Source of the DNA: Bisporella sp. PMI_857
Lineage: Eukaryota; Ascomycota; Leotiomycetes; Helotiales; Helotiaceae
Direction of reading: 5' to 3'
NCBI GenBank assembly: GCA_021307315.1
Contig: JAJSPD010000002.1
Span: forward strand, 868,001 to 932,000
Length of the DNA: 64,000 nucleotides
Shown here: positions 1 to 11,337 of the stretch, piece by piece
Numbering within the stretch: position 1 is the stretch's first letter
Layout of the letters: every line of letters begins with the position of its first letter
Notes under the pieces: model-generated
Seen by the model: the letters and a program-made list of their open reading frames with translations, nothing else
Database searches by the model: none
Told to the model about the DNA's origin: nothing
Program-made: the position numbers and the translations under genes

Positions 1-1106
1 ATCGTAGAAAATATCAGGCGTATCTCTCAATGAAAGTTTTTGGGATATGCGGTGTTCTTGCCGAGCAATATCCTTGTGATCACCTGTGAGAAGCTATCTG
101 ATATCCATCATGCGTGGAGTATATCTTACCTAAATCGTTGAGTCCGAATCCATCCAACCTAATGAAGCGGCTGCAGCGACGCTGCACCCCACTCTCACCG
201 ACGCATTGCGGTGCACCATCTTCAGCGCGTGCTATTAATCGCAGAAAAAGAAAAACTTCAATGTCGCTAACCTCGCTTAAGTAAGGGGCTACTGACAACG
301 GCAAAATCAAACATGATCGGCCTAGAGAGCGCGACGCATAACGGCAGCGGACGGTCGGATCGAATTTCTTGTTCCGACCTCATGGAATCGAAGGATAGAA
401 TATCAGGCGCAAGCAGAGAAATCTCATATCTTGGCCACGCCATTCACGAACGCAGTCACTGAGTGCTAATGGTGAATTTAAGCTTCATTGCAAATATCTT
501 AGCAAGACCCGCAGGTTCAGTTAAGGTTTGGGGAGCTTGAAAACCGTTGGGCTTCGTCAATACTTGCTTCAATTCGAAAGTACGCTCCAAGCTTGCTGTT
601 GGGCTTCTCAAGGTGCAGTTCTAGTTAAACGTTACAAAGAAGAAGTGCACTAAGATCCCGGGAACTGACGCTTCGGCCATGAAATGTTAGACAACACTGT
701 GCCTGAGAGGCCGAAGTCTCGCTATAAAGCATCTTTTCGCTTCCAACTTTTATTCACCAAGTACTATCTTTGTGGCGCTCTTTTCTTGAATGACTAATAT
801 TGCCAAGATATATCCTTTTCTGCATTTGCACCAATGCAATTTCTCATCTTTTTGACCTTTCTATGCATGTTAATGCATTACTCAAGATAGATGAGCAGCT
901 GGCCTCAAATACGTTGTTCGAGATACAGTAGTTGTCTCGCACTAACACTCGTTTCCTCAGCTTTCCATAACTCGCAACTTACCTCCTTCAACGCACTCTT
1001 CAGCTGCCTCCGCCACCGGCAAACCATATCCCTCCTACGTACGAGTGTCTTCTCGACCACAGATCGGTTAAAGATATCCTATATCCATTTGTGTACTCCT
1101 TATCAT
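1..1106. other. Left flank, no supported gene
   Basis: Open frames here are short and lack recognisable motifs or convincing splice structure. I see no RNA gene or repeat. It may hold regulatory sequence for a gene beyond the left edge. Confidence 0.5.
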
Positions 1107-1858
1107 TCAAGTCCTACAGGTAATACACATTTCCCCCACACCCACGCCCAACAACAGTTTCTTCCACGCAGGTACAACATCCTGATCTTCACTCGTCATC
1201 AAATCCAATCTTTCCACCGCCTCACCCTGCACCAACCACCCCCATCCGCTCCTCTTGATCCTCAACAACACCGCCGTGATGCATCTCCGAATTGCTGCAC
1301 CGAGAACTGCCGCTTTTCTGGGGCGGAAGGAACGGGCGGATGGGATATATGCAGCGGAAGAAGGAGGAGAGAAGCTCTCCCAGGATAGAGTCTGACTGAT
1401 TTGCCCACCATCAATGATATTTGAGGCTTCTTGGGGGGGTGGAGGTGCGAGACGAGGAATGCGATGTCTTGGAAGGCGAGCGCGGGTCTAGGTTGGCTTG
1501 GGGCGGTGGGAGGATCATCATCAGTTCTGAGATACATGACTCGAGAGCCTCTCATTCCTGTCAACCATGATTCCGCTACGTCTTTAAACCCGATATCACA
1601 TATTGCATGCGTAAGCAGAGCTTGGGCAACGTATGCGTGGTTGCCGTGCTTAATGCGAAGCTTGGCGCGAGACGAGGGACGTAATCTGTGCGTGTGAAAA
1701 TTGATACGCGATCTTTTTGCGATGTGTACGTTTTGATGGTGATCAAATGCGATATTATGAGAGGGTTTAGCATTTGTTGAGGTGGTTTTAGAGCGCCTAC
1801 CTGAACGGGGGACCTTGGTCGAAATGGTCGCAAACATGCTCAGCCGAAACTTGCTCAT
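1107..1858 (-). CDS. Possible hypothetical gene, structure uncertain
   Basis: On the minus strand two open stretches in different frames look protein-like. One starts at 1858 with MSKFRLSMFATISTKVPRSG and reaches a possible donor (GTAGGC, G at 1800). A second, ending at a TGA at 1107, contains residues such as RCITAVLLRIKRSGWGWL and then EDQDVVPAWKKLLLG. Acceptors near 1558 and about 1405 could join them into one spliced gene. No family is recognised. The opposite strand also has a 165-codon frame over part of this region, so non-coding DNA with chance frames remains possible. Confidence 0.27.
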
Positions 1859-2159
1859 CTTAGCCTCGTGCGCCTTCCCTTCAGCGCAAAGGCCTCACAT
1901 AGATCCAATCTCCCTTTTATTAATCAGAGATACAGCCAGCCTACAACCTGTTTTGTTTTTTAAAAATAAAAATAAAATTATAAAGCTGTATCTTGCATTG
2001 ACAGATGTTGGCCTGAGACTTATTCTTTATATATAAACTGAAGTCCCACGTCCGTGTTGCGAAGCATTATTCACTTGAAAGAATTGGGCCGCTCAGAGCC
2101 TACAAATCCAAACCGTCCAAGCATCCAATCTAAAAACTGGTATTCGATCAAGCTCAAAG

Positions 2160-2590
2160 ATGTGCAACGACTCCCATCTTCCTCCCGCTCCCTCCCGCGG
2201 CGGCGCGATGGCCGCTCTCCGAATGTCAAACTCCACCACGTCGTGCATCCTCCGCTTCTCCAACTCCTCGTGCCCCAATTCCACGAAAGTCACTTGCGAG
2301 GCACCTCTAGATATGGATATTTCCGAGTTCTTCATACAGTATGTCATTCCTCATCCCTTCTCTCCCCCTTCTCGACGTTCCGTTATGAACGATTGGAGCT
2401 GATGCCCGTTCGAAGTAAATACAGCGACCCGGTGGGAAGCAACCCGGTCTTGAGGAGGTTATCGCTGAACGGGGCGAGCAAATGCGACAGGTTGGAGCTG
2501 GATGTGAGCGAGAACGGCATTATTGGGAGGGGTTGCTCAGTGGTGAAGAATGGAGAGAGAATTGGGTTTGGTGTTGTGGGATGGCAATGA
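2160..2590 (+). CDS. Possible small hypothetical protein, spliced
   Basis: A frame from 2160 encodes about 60 residues (MCNDSHLPPAPSRGGAMAAL..., ending DMDISEFFIQ). It meets a GTATGT donor at 2339. An acceptor ending at 2425 (taaatacag) opens the second part. In one phase the second part reads LEEVIAERGEQMRQ then HYWEGLLSGEEWRENW, which looks like a genuine helical protein but needs a weak GTCATT donor at 2343. The phase that fits GTATGT gives a less natural tail. No family is recognised and the splice sites are undecided. Confidence 0.3.
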
Positions 2591-2599
2591 GGTAGGATG

Positions 2600-4120
2600 A
2601 CGCTATGGTTTCGAGGATTTGGGAGCATTCGGATCAATTGGGCATCGGTACGGCGTTTTTTTTTAATTCTTTCCTGGTTTGTGCTCTTGTCTGGAGTCGA
2701 GATAGAGATACTTTCTTTGCGTCCTTCACGGATTGTCCCAGATAACGACCTCCGATTAACAGCCTATCAAGCAATCCCTCTACTGAGCGACCCAACTCAG
2801 GATGTGTTTTTGGCATGTCTGTTCTTTGTTTTCAGAAATTGTTGGTGTTGTGGCTGCCTTTGGGAGATGTTTCGGAGCGGTGCTAATCCGTGTCAGACTA
2901 GACCTCGAGGTTCTTTTGTTCGTGGTTCATGTTGATTGAAGTTTGTTTACTACCCCAAACCTTAAATATTCTTCATTATCTGGCTGGAAGCTCAAGTGTT
3001 GAGCCCGGGTTCTCTAACACTTCTGGCTGTTTCTTTCGGAATTTGGTGTGTGGATATGGCATTCAGCTTAATTGCTGAATCACTATCGCAAATGATTCAT
3101 ACATTTGCTATTGGAAAGAGACACTGTATCTCCCATCTATCAGCAAGATCAAACAAAGAATTCCCTATATTCAGAAATGCTGCACAACCTGTATCGCCTT
3201 TCTGCTCCCTTGCCTCTAGAATACTCACTCCTGAAGACGACTAGCACTCGACTCGGTGCCACGAGACGATCCACCGCAAGACCAGACGCGATTTGGAAGT
3301 GTGTTTTCGCGGAGCTATTTACTTACTACTCATTATCTGCCGCCAAAAAAATGTAAATGATAGTCTCATGATACGAAGGGAGCTTGCGAAGGCGTCAAGG
3401 ATTCCTACCATTCCGCGGGGCAATGTATGGAGACCGCGATCCCTGGGATCTCATAGAACGCAGCCGAAGTGCAATGTGGTCCTGGGTTTCCAGAGATTCG
3501 CTAATACTCGGGTAGAGTATTGACTATCAGAGTTAAGCAAGAAGAGAATATCTGCCCAGAAACGCAAACAGAAGACACGATTGACTATCCAACAACTTTG
3601 AACCGAACGCCTGCCTACCATGCTTGAAAATTATACTGTCCACGCCATAGAAATCAGCGCACGTGGCGGCACCTTCAAGGCACCCTTTTTCAGTGCGGCC
3701 ATCTCGAAGCCTCCGTCGAATCACATCACATCTCCCCATCTGCACCACCACCATTTCGCATCAGTGCGGACTCAATGTCGATATGCAACAAAAGTAAGGC
3801 GATGCAACAAACACTGAAACACAAACTCTTATTCGATAACACCATGAAAGCACGAATGCGGGGTCCTGCAGCCAAGACTTGTTAATAGTGAGATATGAGG
3901 TAATAGTGCCTGACCGCCCTTGGTTCTGCCGTTATGATGCTGAAGGCGGGCTTACGTTACACAGAATATGCTTTGGTGGAGAAGGTTTTACTATTTTAGG
4001 TGCCCAGGAAAGGTTATTTAGAATTATTATTCTAAAAAAAAGCCGAATTGGTAAACCTACCCTTATTTGGAAAGGATCTGACACATGCATCTAAAAGCTT
4101 AATAACTTCTAACCTTAACA
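2600..4120. other. Intergenic, no supported gene
   Basis: Only short overlapping frames on both strands, without motifs. I see no repeats or RNA genes here. Confidence 0.5.
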
Positions 4121-5063
4121 TCAACCTGCCTCTTTGCCTAATACTTTCCACAGCAATATGCTCACAAGCACAACCACGATTACGGTAGGAGCAGCTATCA
4201 CCGGTGGAAATACGAGTTCCAGCACATTCCTTAGGGCAGACATCCAAGTAAGGCCAAAGCTTACCCGCCATCTCTCCCTCTTGTTCACATGTGGAAACAT
4301 GGTGTCTGGCAGGTCCTTTCCCAAGAACTTACACAGCGGCTCCCAGCCATCACCCAATTTATACTCCAATATATCTCTTCCTTCGTGATTCGCTACTTTT
4401 CGTACCGTCTCATTGTGCTTCTCGAATGCTTCGGCGCCATGAAGCGGTATGCTACCGTTGAAATAGTGCTCGATTATGAGGTCTACGAGTTGTGACTGTG
4501 ACTGAACGTGTGCCGATGAGAATTGAAGGAGAAAGCGGTTCCATTTCGAGGATTGAAGCGCATGAATGGTGGATGTCATGGACGCGAGCCAGGACCTGGT
4601 GGACCGTGTTGTTAGAATGATCTTTGCGGATGGATATGCTTTAATGAGGTCCGCCGCGAAACAGGCGGTTGGGATATCGGTCACTGCCTATGGAGTTATC
4701 AGCGCGAATCGCTTTGAGAGTTAGAAACAAAGGAAGAGAACAAACATCGTAGTCTCCAAGTATGTTGTCAAAATATGTAGCATCGAAATAAAAGGAGGGT
4801 TTGGGACTGGTTCCAAACTTGTCGCCCATGGCCGAGATCCAAAGAGCAGGATGGGTAGGGCGATCAGTGACTTCTGAGAAGTGGTAGACATTCTTGTATC
4901 CGAGGTCTTCAAGTGCGAGTTTCATGGCTGGAGGAGAATCAATAAGCTGGAATACTACGGGAGTTTTTATCATACACATCGTCCCAGTTCGACACAGTCC
5001 TAGAACAAGAATCTCCATCGGTATGCTTCGACTTTTTGGCAGCGGCTCCTTTGATGCCATCAT
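4121..5063 (-). CDS. Sulfotransferase-like P-loop protein
   Basis: Predicted 278-residue protein from three exons (5063-4976, 4927-4746, 4687-4121) with introns of 48 and 58 bp. The splices restore GLCRTGTMSMKLALEDLGY, the 5' PAPS-binding P-loop of the fungal Sulfotransfer_4 family (usual form GLGRTGT; here Cys replaces the second Gly). IILTTRSTRSWLASM matches the 3'-phosphate-binding region. A hydrophobic C-terminal segment (APTVIVVVLVSILLW) before KVLGKEAG suggests a membrane anchor, common in this family. Fungal members are often mis-annotated as NAD-dependent epimerases. By family the reaction would be sulfate transfer from PAPS, but the acceptor is unknown and activity is unproven. Confidence 0.85.
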
Positions 5064-5184
5064 GAGTCTTCCTCCTCTCTTGAATTATTGTCTATTTCAT
5101 TACATCTGGAATCCGCAATTTGAACCAAAATCATTTCCAAGACAGCGAGATTCAGTTATTCTCGTATTCCGTGAGACGGTTAGT

Positions 5185-5315
5185 GAGGCGCGGGGTTTCC
5201 GGGGTCTGCCTCGCTACGGCTCGCGTAGCCTCACCGCCTGCCGGATCCAGGTGACTGCAACTCGCTACAGCTCGCGAGCGGCGCGCCGCTTTCCCTTGCG
5301 ACGCTCCACAACCCT
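5185..5315. repeat. GC-rich island with small palindromes
   Basis: A GC-rich block between the sulfotransferase gene and the next gene. It holds the 17-bp palindrome GCTACG-GCTCG-CGTAGC at 5213-5229 and, about 50 bp on, a related CTCGCTACAGCTCGCGAGC. The composition differs sharply from the flanks. It may be a fragment of a dispersed repeat; no coding role is seen. Confidence 0.35.
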
Positions 5316-5633
5316 GACGTATGAGTAAAGCGCTCCCCGTCTTCCCTCTACACACACTCTCTCCATCCTTCCTCTCCATCGTGAAACCCTTCATCTGTGC
5401 CGTCTTTCCACCACCTTCGCAGGCACGAGCAACTGCACTGCCTCCTTTTTCCCGCCAAGTAGGAATCGCGAGTGAGCCCTGCCCGTGCAGAGCCAAGATT
5501 AGTATCTAGCAAGGCTACGTTTTGGACGACATCTAAAGAGCAGATAACATACAAAAGCGTACAATCCATTGACAATACGACGAGTCAACCAAGTTCAACC
5601 TTCAATAGAAACTTTATTGCGCCTTTTTCAAGT

Positions 5634-6945
5634 ATGGGCATACACAGCACCATTGGCTCCTCCACTGCTTCTCGTTCTGCAGCGCAGGAATCTGGGTCAC
5701 GACCACGACAACTGCCACCTTTCGTGGTATGCCACCGAGATGGATCGCCAAACAATGTATTCGGTCATTACTGCTACTATGCAATGGGAAATATCCCTGT
5801 TAGCGAGTTTGGCATTTGTCCAACATGCTTCAACGAAACTATAAATCCGACACCATACGGCCGACTTTTTAGAAAGGTCGATATAAATCCAGACACGCCT
5901 ACCATGTGCGATTTCTCAAAGTCTTGGGTCAGAACCGCCTGGATATGGCTATATCGGGCCTATGCCTCAGATGCACGCCTCCTTGCTACAGTCTCGTCTC
6001 TTCAAGTCCCAGAAGGTATATGTCCGAACCCGAAGAAGAAAACGTTGCCAGCAATCCGGAAGTGGTTCTCGGTTAAGGATCCAGATACACGATGTACCCT
6101 TGATCAGTTCACTATCTGCTCCTATTGCAAGGCTTGTGTTGAGACGATTTTGCCTTCGTTGAAGGGAATCTTTGTCCCTGCCGCCGGAGGAGCAACTTGT
6201 CAGGGAACGTGCGATTTGCCCCCATACAGCCATCGAAAGGCACAATATGAGGTTATTCTTTTCCAAATGGCTCAAGACACAAGGGCCAACCCAGACATGA
6301 CTCTGTTGGTGCAGTTCATTAAGAACTTCTCTGGCTTGAACGAGTGCCGAAAGAAGAGCTATGTGAAGGAGCGACACTGGGTCTCACCAGTAATGCCAGC
6401 TCTCACTATTTGCGATTCATGCCACCACGAGAAGTTCAATTTGAGCGGCAATCCTAGCGGTGCCTTTGCTAATGCTTTTACTGGTGGATTCCAAGCCAGT
6501 GATACTGCAATTGAATTCTCTTGCCAGCTATACTCTCCTAGAATGAGGGCACTATGGGATAACGCCATGGCAACCGGAGATCTATCTCAACTTCAAGACT
6601 TTGTCAACAAACGATCCTGGAAACTCCGAGAATTTACACATAGCTATTCTCAGGCCGAAGAAACTTTTAATCGTTGGGGTACACTATCGAATCAGCTCGG
6701 GGATCAAGCCGTTCGCCAGAATCAGGACCAGCTAAGTTCTGATTTCAACATGCAAATTGCTGGCTGGAAGGTTATCGTAAGATTTGATATCTGCACTATA
6801 TGAAAGCTGGCTAACCTTCGTCTAGAGAGGCCATAACCAGTCTTCCTCCACTTTTGACAATGCGTTTGATGCATGTAAACAGTCGGATGCTGCCAAACAA
6901 GTGATGAATCACCTTCTTACGGACTGGGAAACGAACTGGGAGTAA
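5634..6945 (+). CDS. Cysteine-module protein, unknown family
   Basis: Two exons (5634-6776, 6826-6945; 49-bp intron, GTAAGA donor and TCTAG acceptor) give 420 residues. An in-frame ATG at 5472 would add 54 polar residues; 5634 is preferred because the conserved-looking sequence follows it. There is no signal peptide or membrane segment. Three tandem modules of about 100 residues each carry an I-C-x2-C pair (Cys62/65, 162/165, 260/263), a later Cys (92, 193, 297) and leading Cys (33/47, 130/154, 237). Between the pairs lie helical, Arg- and Trp-rich stretches such as KSWVRTAWIWLYRAYASDAR. Metal binding (Zn) is plausible but inferred. The C-terminus is helical and polar. I cannot name a characterised family. 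Confidence 0.85.
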
Positions 6946-7412
6946 ACACGCTGCTTTGGAAGAGAGCCAATATTGCCAATGAGTTAGTTATTCAGTGATA
7001 GGGTGTGCCAATTGTTGTCACTAAGAGCATGTTTTAAGATATACTTTCCTAGCCGGTATAAGTTTCTAGTATAGGGATAGGGGGTGAAGAAAAAGTTACT
7101 CGAGATGAATTCGTCTTATTCTTACGGCAAATTCGGATTCGTCTGTACGAGAGGCGGCTTTTTCACGTTCCGCTTTGACTCAGAGGATTTCCTTTTAAAT
7201 ACCTAGCTTCTTCCTGTCTCTATCTTTAACGCGTTTTTCGAGAGAGTATGCGTTGTCTAGATTTACGGTCTTGAATTATCAGTATACCTTCACAACTTGC
7301 TCAGCTTGAGAATAGTAAAGGTTGGATAGTGAATGAAGATGGCATTAGATGACGAGGTGTGACCATCGCTTAACCGGGCAATGGATGCGCGGTGCCTGAC
7401 ATGAACGGTGTG
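6946..7412. other. Intergenic, convergent gene ends
   Basis: AT-leaning spacer between convergent genes, presumably holding both 3' UTRs. No other feature seen. Confidence 0.5.
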
Positions 7413-7744
7413 TCATATAGGAAGCAGAGGGTGCGTGGGTAGCTGAAAACTGGTTAGCAGACCCCCAAAAACAGTAGCTTACTAACCATTATACCATATA
7501 AAAAGAAAAATGTAACTAGATCAAACATCGCGACTTCTCCAGGATCTTCGTATTTAACCTGTTCCAGGCCAAGCGGGGTAATATTCCAACGTTGAAAACG
7601 CCTAGCCAAGGCCCGTCCCGTGGCCGTGGCGTTCATCATAGGCCTAAAATCATCACATGCCGACGATCTTACAGGCATAGCTGCCACTGAGCGGCGCCAT
7701 AGGAGGATGCCTAGGCTGGAATATTTAACAGGGGGCTGAATCAC
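7413..7744 (-). CDS. Small single-pass membrane protein, possibly mitochondrial
   Basis: Exons 7744-7487 and 7442-7413 (44-bp intron, GTTAGT donor, GCTAAC branch site, TTTTCAG acceptor) give 95 residues. The N-terminus is basic with Arg-rich patches (LLWRRSVAAMPVR, ALARRFQRW) and no early acidic residues, as in mitochondrial presequences. A single hydrophobic helix (FDLVTFFFLYGIM) lies near the C-terminus. This resembles small accessory subunits of inner-membrane complexes in layout only; no family match is recognised. An alternative donor (GTAAGC) would give a longer, less convincing tail. Confidence 0.5.
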
Positions 7745-8071
7745 TGTATTACTACTGGAAGGATATTGCAGTTTCTTGAAAGCCCTGGTGACAACCTCAC
7801 GCTGACATGCTTCTATTCACGGCAGTGCATCGGACAAGGCGAAGTTTGAACATTGATATGATGGGCATGCTGTCACTTTGGAATCTTCAAGAGATGCGAA
7901 GGAATATTAAGGTCTGGTATGTTGGAGTCATTCACGAGATCGTAACTTGGGAACTGACGTTGGCATTTACAGATACCCAGCCTCTAGATACATACTGTAC
8001 CAGCCGTCTGCCTTATTCCAGAAATATCTCAGTGACAATCCCATCTGGTTTCGCGCAAGACAATTTCAGCT

Positions 8072-8419
8072 ATGGGTTCCGGCGCCAGCAGCACGCGGTA
8101 TATAACGCATGCAGAGAGAGAGGCCGAAGAGCAGAAGCGACGAGAGCGTATACGTAAGAAGGTAGCTGCGCGAGAAGAGAAGCGCGAGGAGAAACGGAGA
8201 AGACAAGCACAGAAAGATGAGTTTTTGATGGAGTATCGGCTCAGAAGAGGCAATGATGAGGCTTGGTGGAGGAAGATTTTTGCATGGTGGGAGGAGAAGA
8301 GGGCATGGGCGAAAGAAAAGCAGAGGATCAAGGCTTCGGAGAGGAATCGGATTTATGGCGAGGGATATCATTTGAGTGATAGGGTAGATCAGAAGTTGGC
8401 AAAGGGGAAGACTGATTAA
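8072..8419 (+). CDS. Charged coiled-coil protein with N-myristoylation signal
   Basis: Intronless 115-residue frame starting MGSGASSTRY, a good N-myristoylation sequon (Gly2, small residues at 5, Ser at 6). The rest is strongly charged and helical, rich in Arg, Lys and Glu (EREAEEQKRRERIRKK, REEKREEKRRRQAQK). It includes a Trp-rich patch, AWWRKIFAWWEEKRAW, that could lie on a membrane surface. Lipid anchoring of a basic helix to the plasma membrane or an endomembrane is the inference. An overlapping upstream frame (7807-8157) is probably leader sequence. The family is not recognised. Confidence 0.65.
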   Translation: MGSGASSTRYITHAEREAEEQKRRERIRKKVAAREEKREEKRRRQAQKDEFLMEYRLRRGNDEAWWRKIFAWWEEKRAWAKEKQRIKASERNRIYGEGYHLSDRVDQKLAKGKTD

Positions 8420-8990
8420 AAGGCTCATGATATGATATATTTGGGGACATTGGTGGGACACAGTAACGAAACATGTTGTCATCGTTATTTGTTAAGATCT
8501 GGTAGATATCAGGAGTAATTCGCTTTTTTTTCCCAAGGACTGTGAAGGATTTAGAGGATATCTTCCTTCTTCGGCGGCGAGAACTTGTAGTGGTTTCATT
8601 ATTTCATTGAAGAGAGGCGAGACATAGGTATTTAATGAATGGTATGCATCACTTCAATTATCATATTTTTTTTCGAAACTGAACGAATTTATCGCAACCT
8701 GTAGTCAAAATCTGTCAAGAAAGAGATGAAGGCCAACTATCCCACAGAATTTATGTCTTGTCAACTTGGCGCATAGCTTGAGACGGCAGCCTACACTTAA
8801 CAGCTATATCATTCACTAAAAATGATTTCTCATCCAGCACCAATGTGCTTAGTCCTATCCGCCTTCTATTAACGTGTGAACAACCGAATATTATATGTAC
8901 TATCTACCTGTATCTGCCATCTAATATACGGAGACTCGTTAGGCAGTCAAATCCAACAGAGAAGCGCAGAAGTCTCAACCGAGAGCACTA
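8420..8990. other. Intergenic, convergent gene ends
   Basis: AT-rich spacer between two convergent genes, with no open frame of note. Confidence 0.5.
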
Positions 8991-9673
8991 TCACTTCCCT
9001 GGGCCTCCAATCTCCTCAATCAATCTCACGCATTGATTAGTGTCCTTATCGTACACAAAAGAATGAATCTTTAGACCATCTTCCTTAATAGCTTTTTTCA
9101 CGTTAGGCTGTTCTTCAAGCCATTTGACTTCGGCCAAGACGAACATCTCTTCCAGTCTATGCTCAATCATTCTCTCGTCCGTCATTCCCTCCTTCCTAAG
9201 AAGCCTCTCATCAATTGCATGAAGCTCGGATATATCTCTGATTCGCATCAGCCGTCGCCCTGTCTCTTCGTTACACCACATCTTACCTGACCCACTGATT
9301 TCCGGCCTTCTCTCTGATCATCGCACAGTCATAATGTCCACAGACAACGATATGCTCAACCTGTCCTCTGATCAACATCCCGGGCCAATCACATGATGAC
9401 AACGAGCAACGCACCAACCTTTAACATCTCCAGCGACCATTCTATGGCGCTCCGGCTACTCAGATCCCCGTTGCTGAGAACATTCCCTAGGTTCCTATGC
9501 ACGAAGATCTCCTCGGGATGCACACCCAACGTCTCCGTCTCCAAAATCAAGCTATCTGAGCAGCCAACCCAGAGTATCTGCTGTTTTGTGCCTTTATTAG
9601 AGGCTACGAAATCCCTCGGGACGGGAAGGACATTGTATTTCCCACTCATCGCGGCCGTAGAACGAAATGGCAT
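8991..9673 (-). CDS. Beta-carbonic anhydrase, divergent active site
   Basis: Three exons (9673-9419, 9360-9287, 9237-8991; introns 58 and 49 bp) give 191 residues. Splicing recreates the beta-class core: QQILWVGCSDSL, EEIFVHRNLGNVL, then VEHIVVCGHYDC. Zinc ligands would be Cys38, His94 and Cys97, with Asp40 of the usual Asp-Arg dyad present. The dyad Arg of the C-S-D-S-R motif is Leu42, and the Gly pair after GHYDC is Ala-Met. The tail WVRDISELHAIDERLL matches the family. The N-terminus is shorter than usual; an ATG at 9649 is an alternative start. It could be a weak or non-catalytic paralog of CO2 hydration enzymes. Confidence 0.85.
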
Positions 9674-10596
9674 ACCAGGTACCGCAGTTTCCCACGTCTA
9701 TCTCGTACAAACTTGCAGGACACAAAAGAAGCGAAAGAGGCAAGCGAAAGAAGAAAGCTATATTTTATAGAGACGTAATTTTTGCTGGCAAATCTCGTGC
9801 TCGAGGGCAAGGGGGGTACGTGTGAGTGTGAGTGTGAGTGTGTGTGTGTGTGGTGGTGTTTTGCATCCGGGAACCCTGATCCTCGGCTAGCGTCCGACGA
9901 AATCGGATGATTATCACCAGAATCACACCACAAGCTTCATATAAGCTTTATAAGATCAACGGCGTTCGCGACTAACGCAGTATTCGTGCAACCCGCTAAC
10001 CATAACCTGATGCCACGAGAACGGGTATAATTTAATCTCGGCAATAACCTTTTTCAAAAGGGAAGCCGACGTCCTGGGTACCTGCAGAGAACGTCCCAAC
10101 GGCTCTTTATTGGTTGTGGGATATCAGCGTATCTGTTCCCATCATGCTGAAAGGATTAGTTAATCGCACATGGGCTAGGATATCTTTCAAATAAATGAAG
10201 GTCTTTGAGGCTTTGAAGGTGGTGGGGGGATGGGGTTACACCACCGAATTTTTGAGGGATATTACTACTCGGCTAATTCAGGGGTTACGGGGGCTAGTTC
10301 ACAATATATTGTTCAGCTTGATGGAGAGCTAAAAGCTTGTGTTTCAAGTATAGAAACTTTGAAAAGGCTTTTAATCCGTTAACACCTACAGGCAACCAGT
10401 TTCCTTACCATTTAATGGAAGAGAATACTTTTAGACCAACTCCTGGGGAGACTTGACACAAGATGATATATTGAAGCTATCTACGGAATTGAACCAGCTC
10501 CAAGGCTTTTTTTACCCCATCCTCGACTTGGCTAGCCTCCACGAATATGTACAGATTCCCATAGACTTCCTCATACTTTTCATGACCCATCGATGC
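9674..10596. other. Intergenic with microsatellite
   Basis: Upstream region of the carbonic anhydrase gene and downstream region of the esterase gene. Apart from the GT-rich microsatellite listed separately, I see no gene. Confidence 0.5.
9820..9858. repeat. GT/GTGTGA microsatellite
   Basis: Three GTGTGA-type units run into a (GT)n tract and end in tggtggtgtt. It lies about 150 bp upstream of the carbonic anhydrase start codon, in its probable promoter or 5' leader. Confidence 0.85.
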
Positions 10597-11337
10597 TTAA
10601 CCAAGCTTACTCTTGATGAATGCCAGGGCTTGTGCGCCGTAGATGCTGACATATTGCTGGTGGTGGTTGGCGTCGTTGCCGTTACAGCAATACGGGTCCT
10701 GAGCATCGCAGTAGGACTTGATGATGTTTGGGCTGGCAGGGGAGCACTGGAAGCCGCTTGGGCGTGCGGCAAACTGCGATGAAAGCGGTTAGTCAGGAAG
10801 TCCATGATAAATGCACTTTTTGATACTTACCCCGCCGGCTTTGCAAGTCCCTACATTGTAGGGAAGTCCGTTGGAGTAATGGGGATCGCCCAGGAAGATG
10901 GCCGCCTTCACGGCAGCTAATGCGTTGCCGTTCAAAGTGGCACCCGCGCCGCCGCAAAGGGCATTATCCATGATCTGTCCACCTTGCGAGTACCCGATGA
11001 GGACGATCTTGGTGCTGGGGCATCGCGAGTTCAAGCTGGTGACAGCTGACACCACGGCCGCGGTGCCTTGTGTTGCAGAGTTATCATAGCTCACGCCGCC
11101 ACAGCTGGCCTGGCCACCGCAAGCTGGATAGCTAATAGCCGCGGACTGCGCACCTGAATACGATGATACGACCTGGTTCACGAGCCCCGCTGACGTACCA
11201 TAGCCTGCTGGAGCGGTCGTCTCGCGGGCGCCAAAGACATACACGCCGGGGCAGCTCTGCCTTGCCTCGATGTCGTTGCCGAGTGGTGTGGCACTGGCGA
11301 GCCCGGCGAGTATGGGGATGACTGTTGATGTCTTCAT
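10597..11337 (-). CDS. Secreted CE5 esterase (acetylxylan esterase/cutinase family)
   Basis: Exons 11337-10831 and 10773-10597 (57-bp intron) encode 227 residues. An N-terminal signal peptide (MKTSTVIPILAGLASATPLG) and short propeptide ending near EARQ precede the mature start. The alpha/beta-hydrolase nucleophile is Ser117 in IGYSQGGQ; Asp195 in AQDPYCC and His206 or 207 before QQY complete the triad. Ten cysteines after the signal fit the five disulfides of acetylxylan esterases, and the order GYSQGG...DPHYSNGLPYNVG...DPYCC is characteristic. It would deacetylate plant xylan outside the cell; cutinase activity cannot be excluded. A TATAAG element near 11430 may be the promoter. The Met at 11337 is chosen because the signal peptide begins there. 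Confidence 0.92.

Noticed and set aside
891..1388. 165-codon plus frame
   Set aside because: Ser/His/Pro-rich with no motif; it overlaps the minus-strand frames that look more like protein.
8066..8482. 138-codon minus frame
   Set aside because: Antisense shadow of the myristoylated-protein gene; low-complexity Leu/Ser composition typical of reverse-read Lys/Glu DNA.
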